Below, piece after piece: positions 47,029 to 57,678 of a stretch of 64,000 nt of DNA. Numbering within the stretch: position 1 is the first letter of the stretch; each line of letters starts with the position of its first letter. The notes below the pieces were generated by a model. The model searched no databases, was not told the origin of the DNA, and was given only the letters and a program-made list of their open reading frames with translations. The translations under genes and the position numbers were made by a program. Location of the stretch: positions 1 to 64,000 of the forward strand of contig JAKSVQ010000002.1 of NCBI GenBank assembly GCA_024407855.1, written 5' to 3'. The DNA is from Mycoplasmoidaceae bacterium. GTDB taxonomy: Bacteria; Bacillota_I; Bacilli_A; Mycoplasmatales; Mycoplasmoidaceae.

Positions 47029-47033
47029 CTACT

Positions 47034-48788
47034 ATGAATTATCTATCACTATATCGTAAATATCGTCCAAAATCATTTGCTGATGTTGTTGGGCAAGAAT
47101 ATATTGTTAAGATTTTAAAAAATTCAATTAAAAACAATGTTGTTGCTAATGCATATGTCTTTGCTGGTACAAAAGGTACTGGTAAAACATCATTAGCAAA
47201 GATTTATGCCAATGCAATTAACTGTTTACATAGTAAAGATGGCGATATCTGTGGTGAATGTGAAATTTGCAAAGACTTTGCTAATGGTCAAGTTATTGAT
47301 GTAATTGAACTTGATGCGGCAAGTAATAATGGTGTTGATGAAGTAAGACAAATTAATGATGCAGCAATGTTCTTACCAACAAAGCTTGGCAAGAAGGTTT
47401 ACATTATTGATGAAGCCCACATGCTAACTAATCAAGCATGAAATGCTTTATTGAAATTAGTTGAAGAACCACCAAAGCATGTTGTGTTTATTTTTGCAAC
47501 AACCGAAATGCACAAAATACCTGCAACAATCTTATCACGTTGTCAATGTTTTAGATTTAACAAAATTTTACATAGTGATATTGTTAAACTATTAACTAAA
47601 GTATGTAAAGCAGAAAAAATAAACTTTGATCTTGATGCATTAAAGGTTATTGCTGATATTGCTGATGGATCAGCCCGTGATTCATTAAGTATTCTTGAAC
47701 AAGTAGCTACATATAGTGACAACAATATTAAAGTAGAAGACATATACAAAGTATATGGTTTATTAAGTCCAGCAGAAATGGTTGACTTTTTAAACTTATT
47801 AATTTCAAGAAAGAGTGAAACAATATTTGCAAAAATTAATGAATACTTCCAATCAGGTATTAACTTTGCAAGTTTTGCAAGTTTGTTAGTTTCAATCTTA
47901 ACTGACAAATTAATTTACTTGAAAACTAAAGATTACAAGTTGTTAACTAAAACAAATGAAAATCTTGTTAATAGTTTTGGATTAGATGATGTTAATCAAT
48001 TGATTAAGTTAATTGACATTTGACAAGAAATATATTTCAAAATATCTATGCCGACTGATGTTCACGTCATTATTAATCATGCCATTATTAAATCACTAGC
48101 TATTTTTGATGGATCTGAACAAACTGCACCGGTTGTTAAAGTTGCCACACCAGTTGCCAAACCAAAAAAGGCTGTTGAAGTTAAACCTGTTGTAAAAGAA
48201 AATAATAATGATATGTTTGTTCTTTCTGATATTGAAATTCCTGCTCCAAAGAAAGAACCTAAGAAAGAAAATGTTGAAAAACCAACTGAAGTAAAGCCAA
48301 AGGTTGCAACAACTTTCCATGAAGCACCAATGCCAACCGATGTTGACATCTTATTAGCAATATTTTCTAACCGAAATGCTGAATCTGAAAAGCAAGCAAA
48401 AGAAATTCTAGAAAAGATTAAATCTGGTAAGCTGGATGAAAAAGCATTCTCATCAGCACAATTAGCTAAGCAAGTCATTTGTGCAAGCAGAAATGGTATC
48501 GTTTTGTTATTTGATGAAGAAATAGATGCTAAATTATTTAATAATGCTGCTAAGAAAAAAGATTTCATCTTATCTTGTTGCAAAATCTTTAGGAACCCTA
48601 AATTCTTTGTTGCTTTCACCAAACAACAAATCAATGGTTATAAAGCACAAATGCTTGATGCAAAGAAACATCCAAAGCAATTATTAAACCTTGATGCTTT
48701 AAGAACAATCTTAAATAAAGATGCATCAATTGAACAAATAGCTTTTAATACTATTTATTCTAAATTAGATGAAAAGGATCGTAAGTAA
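47034..48788 (+). CDS. dnaX: DNA polymerase III subunits gamma and tau
   Basis: 584 residues. AAA+ clamp loader: YRPKSFADVVGQ, Walker A GTKGTGKTSLAK, zinc site C-x8-C-x2-C-x2-C, Walker B VYIIDEAHM, sensor 1 IFATTE and SRCQCF. Domain III ends near residue 350. A Lys/Pro/Val-rich linker (370-435) and a tau C-terminal domain follow. At 48164-48170 the heptamer A AAA AAG stands in the frame used for the gamma frameshift in E. coli. Three TGA-Trp codons. Leaderless start is likely. Confidence 0.95.
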
Positions 48789-49621
48789 TGAATAAATTAG
48801 GATGTCACGTTAGTATGTGTGCTCCTGATTATTTATTAGGATCACTAGATATGGCTCTTAGCCAAGATGCTAACTGCTTTATGATTTATACTGGTTCACC
48901 ACAATCTATAGCTCGTCAACCTATTAATAAATTAAAAGTAAAAGAATTTCATGCTGCTTTAAAAGAAAAACATATTCCAATTAAAGATGTTATTGTTCAT
49001 TCCCCATACATTATTAATTGTGCGAACCCTGAAGCAAAAAAAAGACACTTTGCTAAAACATTCTTAGCACAAGAAGTTGACAGAGTAAATCAGATTGGCG
49101 CAAAGTATCTAGTTTTGCACCCAGGCAGCAATGCAAATAAAGAAGAAGGATGTAAATATATTGCTGAAGCCATTAACTTTGTTAATAAAACAAATAAGAG
49201 CGTTGTTATCTGTTTAGAAACAATGGCTGGTAAAGGCAATGAGATTGGTTCAAAGTTTGAGGAACTTAAATCTATTATTAAACAAGTTGAAAACAAAAAC
49301 TTAGTTGGTGTATGCTTAGATACATGCCATGTGTCTGATGCTGGATATGATGTTTATGATCCATCAGCAACATTAAAAGTATTTGATGATGTCATTGGAC
49401 TTAAATACTTAAAAGTAATTCATGTCAATGATTCATTAAATGATCAAGGTGCACACAAAGATCGTCATGCTAATATTGGCGAAGGCAAGATTGGATTAAA
49501 GATATTAAAAGAATGAGTTAATTATCCAATGCTATCTAAAATCTGTAAGATTTTGGAAACACCTTGAACAATTGATGGACCAATCTATAAAAAAGAAATA
49601 CATATGTTGTTAGGAAAATAA
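48788..49621 (+). CDS. nfo: Endonuclease IV
   Basis: 277 residues. TIM-barrel AP endonuclease with three zinc ions: GCHVSMCAPDYL, YLVLHPGSNA, ICLETMAGKGNEIG, CLDTCHVSDAGYD and HVNDSLNDQGAHKDRHANIG carry the ligands. Repairs abasic sites. Starts by a TAATG overlap with dnaX. Confidence 0.96.
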
Positions 49622-49623
49622 TT

Positions 49624-50868
49624 ATGAGTAAGCAACCATTAGCTTTTGAGTTAAGACCAAAAACAATTGATGATGTAATTGGACAAAAACACTTAGTTGG
49701 TCCAAATTGTTTATTGACAAGAATGGTTAAATCAGGAAAACCAATAAACATTATTTTTTATGGTTATCCTGGAATTGGTAAGACAACTTTAGCTACAGCA
49801 TTATGTAATGATATGAAATTACCTTTTGCAATGTTCAATGCTGCAACTGATAAGAAAGAATCATTAACACAAATTATTCAATTAGCAAAGCTATCTACGA
49901 CACCTTACATTATTATTGTTGAAGAAATTCATCGTTTAAATAAAGATAAACAAGATATTCTTCTTCCTTATCTTGAAGATGGTACAGTAACAATGTTTGC
50001 TTGTACAACAGAAAACCCATACTTTTCTATTAACCCAGCAATAAGAAGTAGATGTAATATTGCTCGTTTGGATTTAATTAAACCAGATGAACTATATTTG
50101 TGATTAAAGAAGATTAATAAAGAAAAGAAAATCAATGCTCACATCACTGATGCAGCATTAAAAACAATTGCTTATCACTGCAATGGTGATGTTCGATCAG
50201 CCATCAATGTAATTGATAATATTATCAAATTTTATAAAAATGATAAGGTTGATAACAAACTATTAGAAAAGATTTTATTATCACCAACCGTATTAGGTAG
50301 TAGCTATGGTGATGAATATTATGATATGTTATCAGCATTTCATAAATCGTTACGTGGTTCTGATCCAGATGCTGGATTATATTATTTAGCAAGATTGTTA
50401 ACAACTGGTGATTTAACAAGTATTACAAGAAGAATGGTAGCATGTGCTTATGAAGATATTGGTTTAGCTAATGCTCCATTATGTGCAAGAGTTGTAACTG
50501 CCGCACAAGCAGTTGATCGTGTTGGTATTCCTGAATGTTATCAAATTTTGGCCGATACTGTAGTTGAAATGTGCTTAAGTCCTAAATCAAACTCAGCATA
50601 TATGGCCTTTGGCCAAGCATTTGAAGATGTGCAAAATGGAAAATGTTATGAAATACCTAAACATCTAAAGGACAATAATTACAAGTCTCATGTTAAATTA
50701 GGTAATGTTGGATATATCTATCCACATAATTATCCTAACCACTGAGTTGATCAAGAATATTTACCTAAACCGCTTAAGGGAACTAAGTATTATAAAAAAG
50801 CAGATAACCCAAGTGAACTTAGACTAAATGCTTATTTAGAACAAATAAAAAAAGCTAGCAAACGCTAG
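49624..50868 (+). CDS. rarA: Replication-associated recombination protein A (RarA/MgsA)
   Basis: 414 residues. AAA+ ATPase of the clamp-loader group: ELRPKTIDDVIGQKHLVG, Walker A YGYPGIGKTTLA, Walker B IIIVEEIHRLNKDKQD, sensor 1 FACTTENP, and the RarA C-terminal SLRGSDPDAGLYYLARLL and ACAYEDIGLANAP. Acts at stalled forks. Oddity: the Walker B Asp of DEIHR is Glu. It starts 2 bases after nfo. Confidence 0.93.
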
Positions 50869-50876
50869 TTTTTTTA
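50848..50876. terminator. Terminator between rarA and the convergent lipoprotein gene
   Basis: CTAGC (50855-50859) pairs with GCTAG (50864-50868); the flanking A run and T run extend the stem with one bulged G. The rarA TAG is inside the right arm, and the lipoprotein's stop (50874-50876) lies in the T run. Confidence 0.75.
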
Positions 50877-52181
50877 TGGAATTACTGTAACATCTGGATA
50901 TTTAGGGTCGCCTTCGGTTACACCAGAATCTTCGTCTTCACCTCATATTTTATAACCCTCTGGATAATTCTCAGATGAACATTTTTTTATTGTTATATGG
51001 AAGTTAGTATCAGCAGTTTGATAGAAACTATCAGTTGCAACACAAGGTTTAAGTTGTGTTTCACCAAGAGTTGTATTTAAAACAAATTCAAAAGTGCATT
51101 CTTCAAAATTAACAAATAATTGATTTCAACTGCCTTCGTTATAAACTTTAATTGCTTTACCATGTGACTTGAAGCGACATTTACTAAAAGTAATGTCCGG
51201 AGATTGATATACATACATTGCATATTCGGTTTTTCATTTGCCTTTACTATCTTTATATATTTGAAATTTTGTTGAATCAAGAACACAACTATTAAATTTA
51301 CATATCGGTGCATATGCTGTTTGCATACCATTTAGGTAACATCTATTGCAAATCAATTTTGATGATTGAATTCCAGCTGAATAAAGTGAACCTGATTCAA
51401 TATTGCCGGTTAAATAAAGATCATTTAACTCAAAATTAATATTAAGAGCATAAATATGGTCGCCATTGTGAGAACAATCTATTGAAGCTCAATTTGCTTC
51501 TTCATTAGCAATAGGATTAATCTCAACATCAAGGCCGCCTTCAACACTTGAAGTACAATCAGCAAGCGAATAGTTGCCACCAAATAAATATAGCTTAACT
51601 TTATTACTAATTTTTGGTGCAGCATTTATTGCATCAGCAATAGTGCCTTCAAAAATATCATAATAATCAGCTGTATTTTCTCTTTGAATTAAAATTTTTC
51701 CAGTATTAAGTGATATTTCATCATAAGATAATGGAACTCAAGTTTGACACTCATTGCAAAAACCAAAGACTTCATTCATCCCTTCTTCACCAGGAATAAT
51801 ACGGTAGTAAGAATAATTGTGTTCATGGTTTGAATAGTAAGCATACAAAGTGGTACCATCTTTGAATGTATCGGTTAGTTCTGGTGAAACTAGTTTGTCA
51901 GGGCTTTTTGATCATTTATCAAATTTCCACTTACCAGGTTTTGTTGGACTTGGTGGAGGATTAGTAATGATATCAGCTCAGGTTGTATCATCTTTAACTT
52001 TTAAATCATATGTAGTAGATCCACCAGGGAAAGTACCTTCATTAGCATTAAATTGAATAGTTACATCTTGAATAGGACGCGTTGGTTGACAAGAAGCTAA
52101 GCCAATAGAAATAAGTCCACCAACAAGAATTGGTGTGGTTGATCACATTAAAAATTTATGTTGAAGCGATTTCTTCTTCAT
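50874..52181 (-). CDS. Lipoprotein with InlB-type repeat and Cys-rich beta-helix-like region
   Basis: 435 residues with several TGA-Trp codons. Signal peptide with lipobox GLASC (Cys31 region). Residues 40-115 resemble an InlB B-repeat/Listeria-Bacteroides repeat (FNANEGTFPGGSTTYD ... GKWKFDKWSKS ... TLYAYY). A CNEC pair comes next. From about 200, short beta turns of the type LICNRCYLNG, CKFNSCVLDS, FTKCRFKSHG and FEECTFEF suggest a right-handed beta helix with stacked cysteines. Probably a surface adhesin or glycan-binding protein; function unproven. Confidence 0.8.
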
Positions 52182-52206
52182 AACATTATTATATTTTTTA
52201 TAAATA

Positions 52207-52614
52207 CTATTTATTATTTTTTATTAGTATGGTATCTAGGATACCATTAATAAACTTCTTAGAGTCTAATTGCCCATATTTCTCAGCAGTTACTAATGCT
52301 TGATCAATTGCAACAGCAGTTGGAGTTTCTAATGCTTTGACTTCACAATAGCAAACAATTAGAATTGCTTGTGTCATTGGAGCAATACGAGCTCAAGTTC
52401 AATTCTCGCCCAAGTTGTCACTAAACAATTTAATGATTTCTTTTTGGTGATCACAATAGTATTCAAGTAGTTTTAAACTATTTGCATCAAACTCATAGTT
52501 TTCTGCATCATAAAAATCATGCTTTAATTGGCCACCACTAAGACCTTTTAATAAGCTAGAGTAAATATATTGAGTAAGATCTACTCGTTTTTGTCATTGA
52601 GTCTTATTATTCAT
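52207..52614 (-). CDS. nusB: Transcription antitermination factor NusB
   Basis: 135 residues, all-helical, with QKRVDLTQYIYSSLL at the start and the C-terminal ETPTAVAIDQALVTAEKYG followed by KKFINGILDTI, the conserved NusB end. With NusE (S10) it binds boxA RNA in rRNA antitermination. The start lies in an 8-base ATGAATAA overlap with yqhY, matching the Firmicute order efp-yqhY-nusB. Confidence 0.92.
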
Positions 52615-52912
52615 TTTCAAGGTTTAATACAACAACACAAGTTAAACTCAATGATTGTTTCATAACAAGTAATAAGTCTTTGTGCATCTTATCAATAACT
52701 TTAAAGTTATGTTCTTTATTTTTTGAAGTTATACGCACAGAGATTTCATAATAGTTGTTATCAATCTTTTCGATAGTATGAGCAACATATTCATATCTAG
52801 GATATGCTGATAATACTTTTTTAATAATGTTAGTAATTAGTTCGGGACTAAAAGAAATTGTTCCCAAACCATTTACCATATCAAAGTTTTCTATTTGTGT
52901 TGTTTTTGTCAT
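52607..52912 (-). CDS. yqhY: Asp23/Gls24 family protein, YqhY-like
   Basis: 101 residues. LGTISFSPELITNIIKKVLSAYP and the later beta strand plus helix (MHKDLLLVMKQSL) fit the Asp23 family. In Bacillus the gene sits between acc genes and nusB, and loss disturbs lipid synthesis; here it lies between efp and nusB without acc genes. It overlaps efp by one base. Confidence 0.8.
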   Translation of the reverse strand: MTKTTQIENFDMVNGLGTISFSPELITNIIKKVLSAYPRYEYVAHTIEKIDNNYYEISVRITSKNKEHNFKVIDKMHKDLLLVMKQSLSLTCVVVLNLENE

Positions 52913-53481
52913 TATTTAGTTTCTCTACCTACGTAAGTTCCATCTGATGTACGAATAATGATTCGGTCAGTTGGTCGAACAAATTGTGGTACTTGTACTT
53001 CTAATCCTGTTGAAATGTGTGCTTTTTTCATAATTGCCTTAACAGTATTACCTTGCACAGCTTCCTCACAGTCAATTAAATCACAAACAATTTGGTCAGG
53101 TAATCTTATACCTAAGATTTCATCACCATATTTTAGAATTGAAACTTCAATTCCTTCAATTAAGAAGTTTTTCATTGATTGAATTCTTACTTCTGGAATT
53201 TCAACTGTTTCAAAAGTTGTATTATCCATGAAAACATAGTTTGAACCATCAACATATGAAAAGCTCATCTTTACATTTTCAACTAATACTTTTTCAAACT
53301 TACCACCTGTTAATACATCAATAGTGATTGAACCAGTTCTTAAGTTTCTAACTTTACATTTAACAATACCTTCACGCATTGCTGTTTTGTTAAAGTAATT
53401 TTCAATTACTTCGTATAAATTGCCACCATTTAAAAAGGTGTTGCCGGGTCTTAAATCCTTAGCATGTACGATTTCAGCCAT
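52912..53481 (-). CDS. efp: Elongation factor P
   Basis: 189 residues, three beta barrels. The N-terminal domain shows KDLRPGNTFLNGGNLYEVIE and KCKVRNLRTGS; the C-terminal IRLPDQIVCDLID and the STGLEVQVPQFVRPTDRI segment are conserved. Rescues ribosomes stalled at polyproline. The loop that normally carries a modified Lys or Arg in a PGK/PGR setting is here FNKTAMREG, a form I also recall from other mycoplasma EF-P proteins. AGGAGA precedes the start. Confidence 0.94.
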   Translation of the reverse strand: MAEIVHAKDLRPGNTFLNGGNLYEVIENYFNKTAMREGIVKCKVRNLRTGSITIDVLTGGKFEKVLVENVKMSFSYVDGSNYVFMDNTTFETVEIPEVRIQSMKNFLIEGIEVSILKYGDEILGIRLPDQIVCDLIDCEEAVQGNTVKAIMKKAHISTGLEVQVPQFVRPTDRIIIRTSDGTYVGRETK

Positions 53482-53492
53482 TGGGGTTTCTC

Positions 53493-54536
53493 CTATTTAG
53501 TTATTGGTTTTTTACTTGCAGCATCAATAATTGCTTGCATTGTTTTAACGGCATTAACTGGATCAACACCACTTGCTGTCTCACCAGATAATAATGTTCC
53601 ATCAGCACCCATAGATGCAGCATAGTAAACATCAGTTACTTCAGCTCTTGTTGGGTGAATACCTCTTTCAAGAGAGTCTAACATTTGTGTACAAACGACA
53701 ACCGGTTTGTGTGCTTTCTTACACATTTGAATAATCTTTGTTTCTCAATAAGGAACATTGTAGTATGGAGTTTCAAGAGCTAGGTCTCCTCTTGCAACTA
53801 GAATACCATCAGCTTCTTTAATAATTGAAGCTAAGTTGTTTAAAGCATCTTGAGTTTCAATTTTTGAATAAACTTTTACGTCTTTTCCACCAGCTTTAAC
53901 AATTACTTTTCTAGCGTCTTTAATGTTTTGAGCATTGCATACAAAGCTTAATGCAATGTATTTAGCTCCAATATGAACAGATTCTTTCATATTTTGAATG
54001 TCTCTTTCTGATAAGAAAGGCATTGAATATGAAGAGTCTGGAAGGTTAATTCTCTTGTTAGTTAATAAAGTGTGAGTGTTCATTGCTTTAGCTTTGATTT
54101 CACCTTTTTCAACATTAACAGATGTAACCTTTAAATATAATTTTCCATCATCAACGGCAATACGGTAACCTTTTTTAAGGTCTTTAGCCATATTGTATTT
54201 TTTAGTTGAGTCATAAACACAGAAAGTGTTTGGCTTGTTTGGTGTAACAAAGCATTTTGTTAACACTGTTACTTCACTACCTGCATTAATAACTAATGGA
54301 TTTTTTAATTCGCAAACACGAATTTCAGGTCCTTTAGTATCAGTCATAAGAGGAATCTTATAACCAGGAACTTTTCTTAAGTTAGTTGCTACTTGATTGT
54401 AGAAACTAAAGTCACCATGTGATAGGTTGATTCTGGCACATTTCATACCAGCATCAGCCATTTTCTTCATCATGTCAACTGAAATACATTTTGGTCCAAT
54501 AGTACAAATGACCTTTGTTTTACTTTGTTTTTTCAT
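53493..54536 (-). CDS. pyk: Pyruvate kinase lacking the C-terminal domain
   Basis: 347 residues against about 470-590 usually. The A and B domains are complete: RINLSHGD, DTKGPEIR, KIETQDALNN with the catalytic Lys in YSKIE, ARGDLALE, TQMLDS, PTRAEVTDV and LSGETASG. The protein then ends about 20 residues after that motif, with efp starting 11 bases later, so the regulatory C domain is absent rather than frameshifted away. Makes pyruvate and ATP from PEP and ADP. AGGAGT precedes the ATG. Confidence 0.92.
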
Positions 54537-54587
54537 ATTTACTCCTATTACTATAATTTTACTCTTTTATTTGGAAAAAGAGCAAAT

Positions 54588-54630
54588 ATAGAAACTATAG
54601 TTTCTATGGATGGTAAAAACCATATATAAT
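54588..54630 (+). promoter_or_regulatory. manA promoter with 20-bp palindromic operator candidate
   Basis: TATAAT at 54625-54630 lies 6 bases before the manA ATG, giving an essentially leaderless transcript. A perfect 20-bp palindrome (54588-54607, core GAAACTATAGTTTC) covers the expected -35 position, where a repressor would block RNA polymerase. Confidence 0.6.
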
Positions 54631-54636
54631 TGGTAT

Positions 54637-55506
54637 ATGATTTATAAACTTAAACCTATCTTAAAAAGCCGATTATGGGGTGGTGACACTCTACAAAAAC
54701 TATGTGGGATATCCAATAATGAAAAGATTGGTGAAGCTTGATTAATGAGTTGTATTGGAAACGATAACTCTTTAATTAGTGACACAACTACTCTATCTGA
54801 TCTTTTTAAGCAAAACCCAGACATTGTAGCCAAAGGCTACAAAGGGGATTTTCCTATTCTTATCAAATTAATTGATGCTCATGATGATTTATCCATTCAA
54901 GTTCATCCAAGCATCAAAACTGAATTTTGACATGTTTTAAGTAAGAAACCAAGTAACTTATATTTGGGTTTTAACCAAGCTTGCGATAAAACAAAGGTAG
55001 AAGCTTCATTAAAAGATGGTAGCATCACTAATTTGCTTAACCATATTCAAGTCCAAGAAGGCGACTCTTATTTGATTGAACCTGGTACAATTCATGCCAT
55101 TGGTAAAGATACCTTATTAATTGAGATTCAACAAAGTGCCGATATTACATATCGACTATATGATTTCAATCGTGTTGATGTTAACGGAAAACCGCGAGAA
55201 TTACATATAAATGAAGCATTAGAATGCATCAATTATAATCAACTTTCAGTTCAAAAAAATGAACCAAAAGAACAGTTAATTTCATGTAAATTTTTCAATG
55301 TTTTCAAGCAACAAATTGGTGGAATTGCACAGCTAAAAGCTGATGAAAAATCCTTCCATTCTTTGACCGTTTTAGATGGAAAAATGACAGTTGAATTGGC
55401 TGATCAAATCATCCATTTAGGACCATATGAAACTTGCTTTGTTGCCGCCAACTCTGGAGACTATAAACTGGGTGGAAATGCTACATTCATTCGAGTAACT
55501 TTATAA
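54637..55506 (+). CDS. manA: Mannose-6-phosphate isomerase, class I
   Basis: 289 residues with TGA-Trp codons. LKSRLWGGDTL, IGEAWLMS, LSIQVHPS, KTEFWHVL, LIEPGTIHAIG and IQQSADITYRLYDFNR carry the zinc ligands (Gln, His, Glu, His) and active-site residues. About 12 residues normally between QVHP and KTE are missing, shortening a surface loop. Converts mannose-6-phosphate to fructose-6-phosphate. It sits just before the PTS operon, separated by a terminator. Confidence 0.93.
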
Positions 55507-55527
55507 GGGATAAAACCCTTATTTTTT
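55503..55527 (+). terminator. Terminator after manA
   Basis: ATAAGGG (55503-55509) pairs with CCCTTAT (55516-55522) around ATAAAA, followed by TTTTT. The manA stop codon is inside the left arm. Confidence 0.8.
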
Positions 55528-55563
55528 ATTACTAAACAAGTTTAGTAATAAATGGTTTATAAT
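55525..55563 (+). promoter_or_regulatory. PTS operon promoter with inverted repeat
   Basis: TATAAT at 55558-55563 lies 15 bases before the ATG at 55579. Inverted repeat arms of 13 bp (TTTATTACTAAAC and GTTTAGTAATAAA, 55525-55537 and 55540-55552) flank a 2-base centre and cover the -35 region. The AAAC...GTTT core resembles that of the manA palindrome, though the spacing differs. Confidence 0.55.
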
Positions 55564-55578
55564 ATAGTAGGTGTTCTT

Positions 55579-57678
55579 ATGAAAATAACCGATTTATTAT
55601 CATTAGAGACTATTGACTTAGATGCCAAAGCAAAAGATAAGACGGACATTATTAAACAGGCCGTCCAATTGATTGGCAAATCTGGAGTCATTAGTGATCT
55701 AGAAACTTACGAAAAAGGAATCTTTAAACGGGAAGAACAATCTTCAACTGGTGTTGGTGAAGGAATCGCTATTCCTCATTGTAAATCAGAAGTAGTTAAA
55801 AAACCACACTTAGCCGCAATGGTTATAAAAGAAGGTGTTGACTTTGCATCCCTTGATGGGGAAAAAGTTAACCTTCTATTTATCATTGCTGCCCCAGTTA
55901 GCAAAGATAATGTTCACCTTGATGTATTAGCTAGACTTTCAGCAATGCTAATGCAAGAAGACTTTAAGAAGAATCTATTGGCCGCAAAGACCAAAGAAGA
56001 ATTCTTAAAGGTTATTGATTCAGCTGAAACTGAAAAGAAAGAAGAAGAAAAAGTAAACGCTGGACCTAAGTATCCAAAGATCTTAGCTGCCACAGCATGT
56101 CCAACTGGTATTGCTCATACTTATATGGCAAAAGAAGCTTTAGAAAAAGCTGCCAAAGAAATGAACATAACCATTAAGGTTGAAACTAATGGTTCAGCTG
56201 GAACAAAGAATGCATTAACAGCAGAAGAAATTGCTCATGCTGATACAATCATTGTTGCTGCTGATGCATTTGTTGAAATGGAAAGATTTACTGGTAAACG
56301 TGTAATCCAATGTTCAACATCTAAAGTAATTCACAACCCTAAAGCAATGCTTAATGCGGCTTTAGGTCCATCAGTACCAATCTATAACCAAGGCAAAACA
56401 AAAACTATGGTTGAAGGTGCAACTGGTGATCAATTTATTAAATCAAAGAATCAATCTGGAAGAATGCACACATTCTACCGACATTTAATGTCTGGTATTA
56501 GCCACATGATTCCGTTTGTTGTTGCTGGTGGTATATTACTAGCAATAGCATATATTATCGACTCTGGCTTTGGAGTTCCTCCAGGTGTTGATTTTGGAAA
56601 TACAACACTTGGTGCACAAGTATTCCATATTCTTGGAGCACAAGTTGCACTTGGTCTAATGTTCCCTGTTGCTGCTGGGTTCATTGCTTATTCAATTGCT
56701 GGTCGTCCGGCAATCGTCTCGGGCTTTGTTGGTGGTATGGCTGCGACAGTTGGCCCATTCTCAATGTTGTTTATTATTTTGAAGGCATTGAATGCTTATC
56801 CAGATTTACAACAACAATTGGCTGCAACTAGTGCAGGATTTATTGGAGCAATCTTAGCTGGTTTCTTAGCTGGTATTTACGTTAACCTAATGAAGAAGTG
56901 GTTTGAAAAGATGCCACAAATGTTCCAAGGTGTAAAAGACATGATAATTGTTCCACTTTTATCTGTTATTATGATTGGTGCATCAATGTTCATTGCCAAT
57001 GTTCCATTCTCATTCATTAATATTGGAATTGGTTTAGGAATTGGAAGCTTAGCTGAAAATTATAGTTACTTATTGATTTTAATCGGTGCTATTGTTTCAG
57101 CATTGATGGCAATTGATATGGGTGGTCCTATTAATAAAGCAACTCACTATGCTGTATTAGGATATTTGACTACAGTTCTAGGAACTGATAAAGAATGAAT
57201 TGGTCAACAACTAATGGCTGCAAACATTGTTGGTATTATGGTTCCACCAGTAATGATTGCATTATGTACTTGATTGTTCCCACAAAAATTTGGTAAAGGT
57301 GATCGTCAAGCCTCTCCAGCAAACCTAATTATGGGATTCTGTGGAATCTCTGAAGGAGCTATTCCTTATGTAGTTAGAGATCCAATAAGAGTAATTGCTA
57401 CATCTGTAACTGCATCAGCGTTGGGTGGAGCACTATCTGTATTATTTGGTGGTGTCGCACTTGCACCTGAAGGTGGAATGATATCATATGCTGTTATGGC
57501 TGCTAATTGCTGAAGAGCAATGGTTGCAACTATAATTGCTTGCGTCTTTGGTGCATTCATGCTTGGTGCTTTAAAGAAAAAAGTGCCAAGTGAATATGCA
57601 GCCTTGGGTAAATGGAAAGGTATTCCAATTGGCCCAGGAGTTGGACGTAAAATTAAAAAAGAAGGAGCAGAAAAATAA
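55579..57678 (+). CDS. PTS fructose-family EIIABC (possibly mannose-specific)
   Basis: 699 residues. Domain order A-B-C: EIIA (1-150) with the phospho-His in GIAIPHCKS; EIIB (about 165-265) with the phospho-Cys in AATACPTGIAHTYMA; EIIC (about 290-690) with IPFVVAGGILLA, DMGGPINKA and MGFCGISEGAIPY. Fructose-type EII systems take up fructose or mannose. With manA next door and no fruK seen, mannose is plausible. Start at 55579 (MKITDLLS) is the family start; an upstream ATG at 55552 would lie before the -10 box. Confidence 0.93.

Noticed and set aside
55552..55578. Upstream ATG as the start of the EIIABC gene
   Set aside because: It precedes the TATAAT at 55558, and the family start MKITDLL is at 55579.
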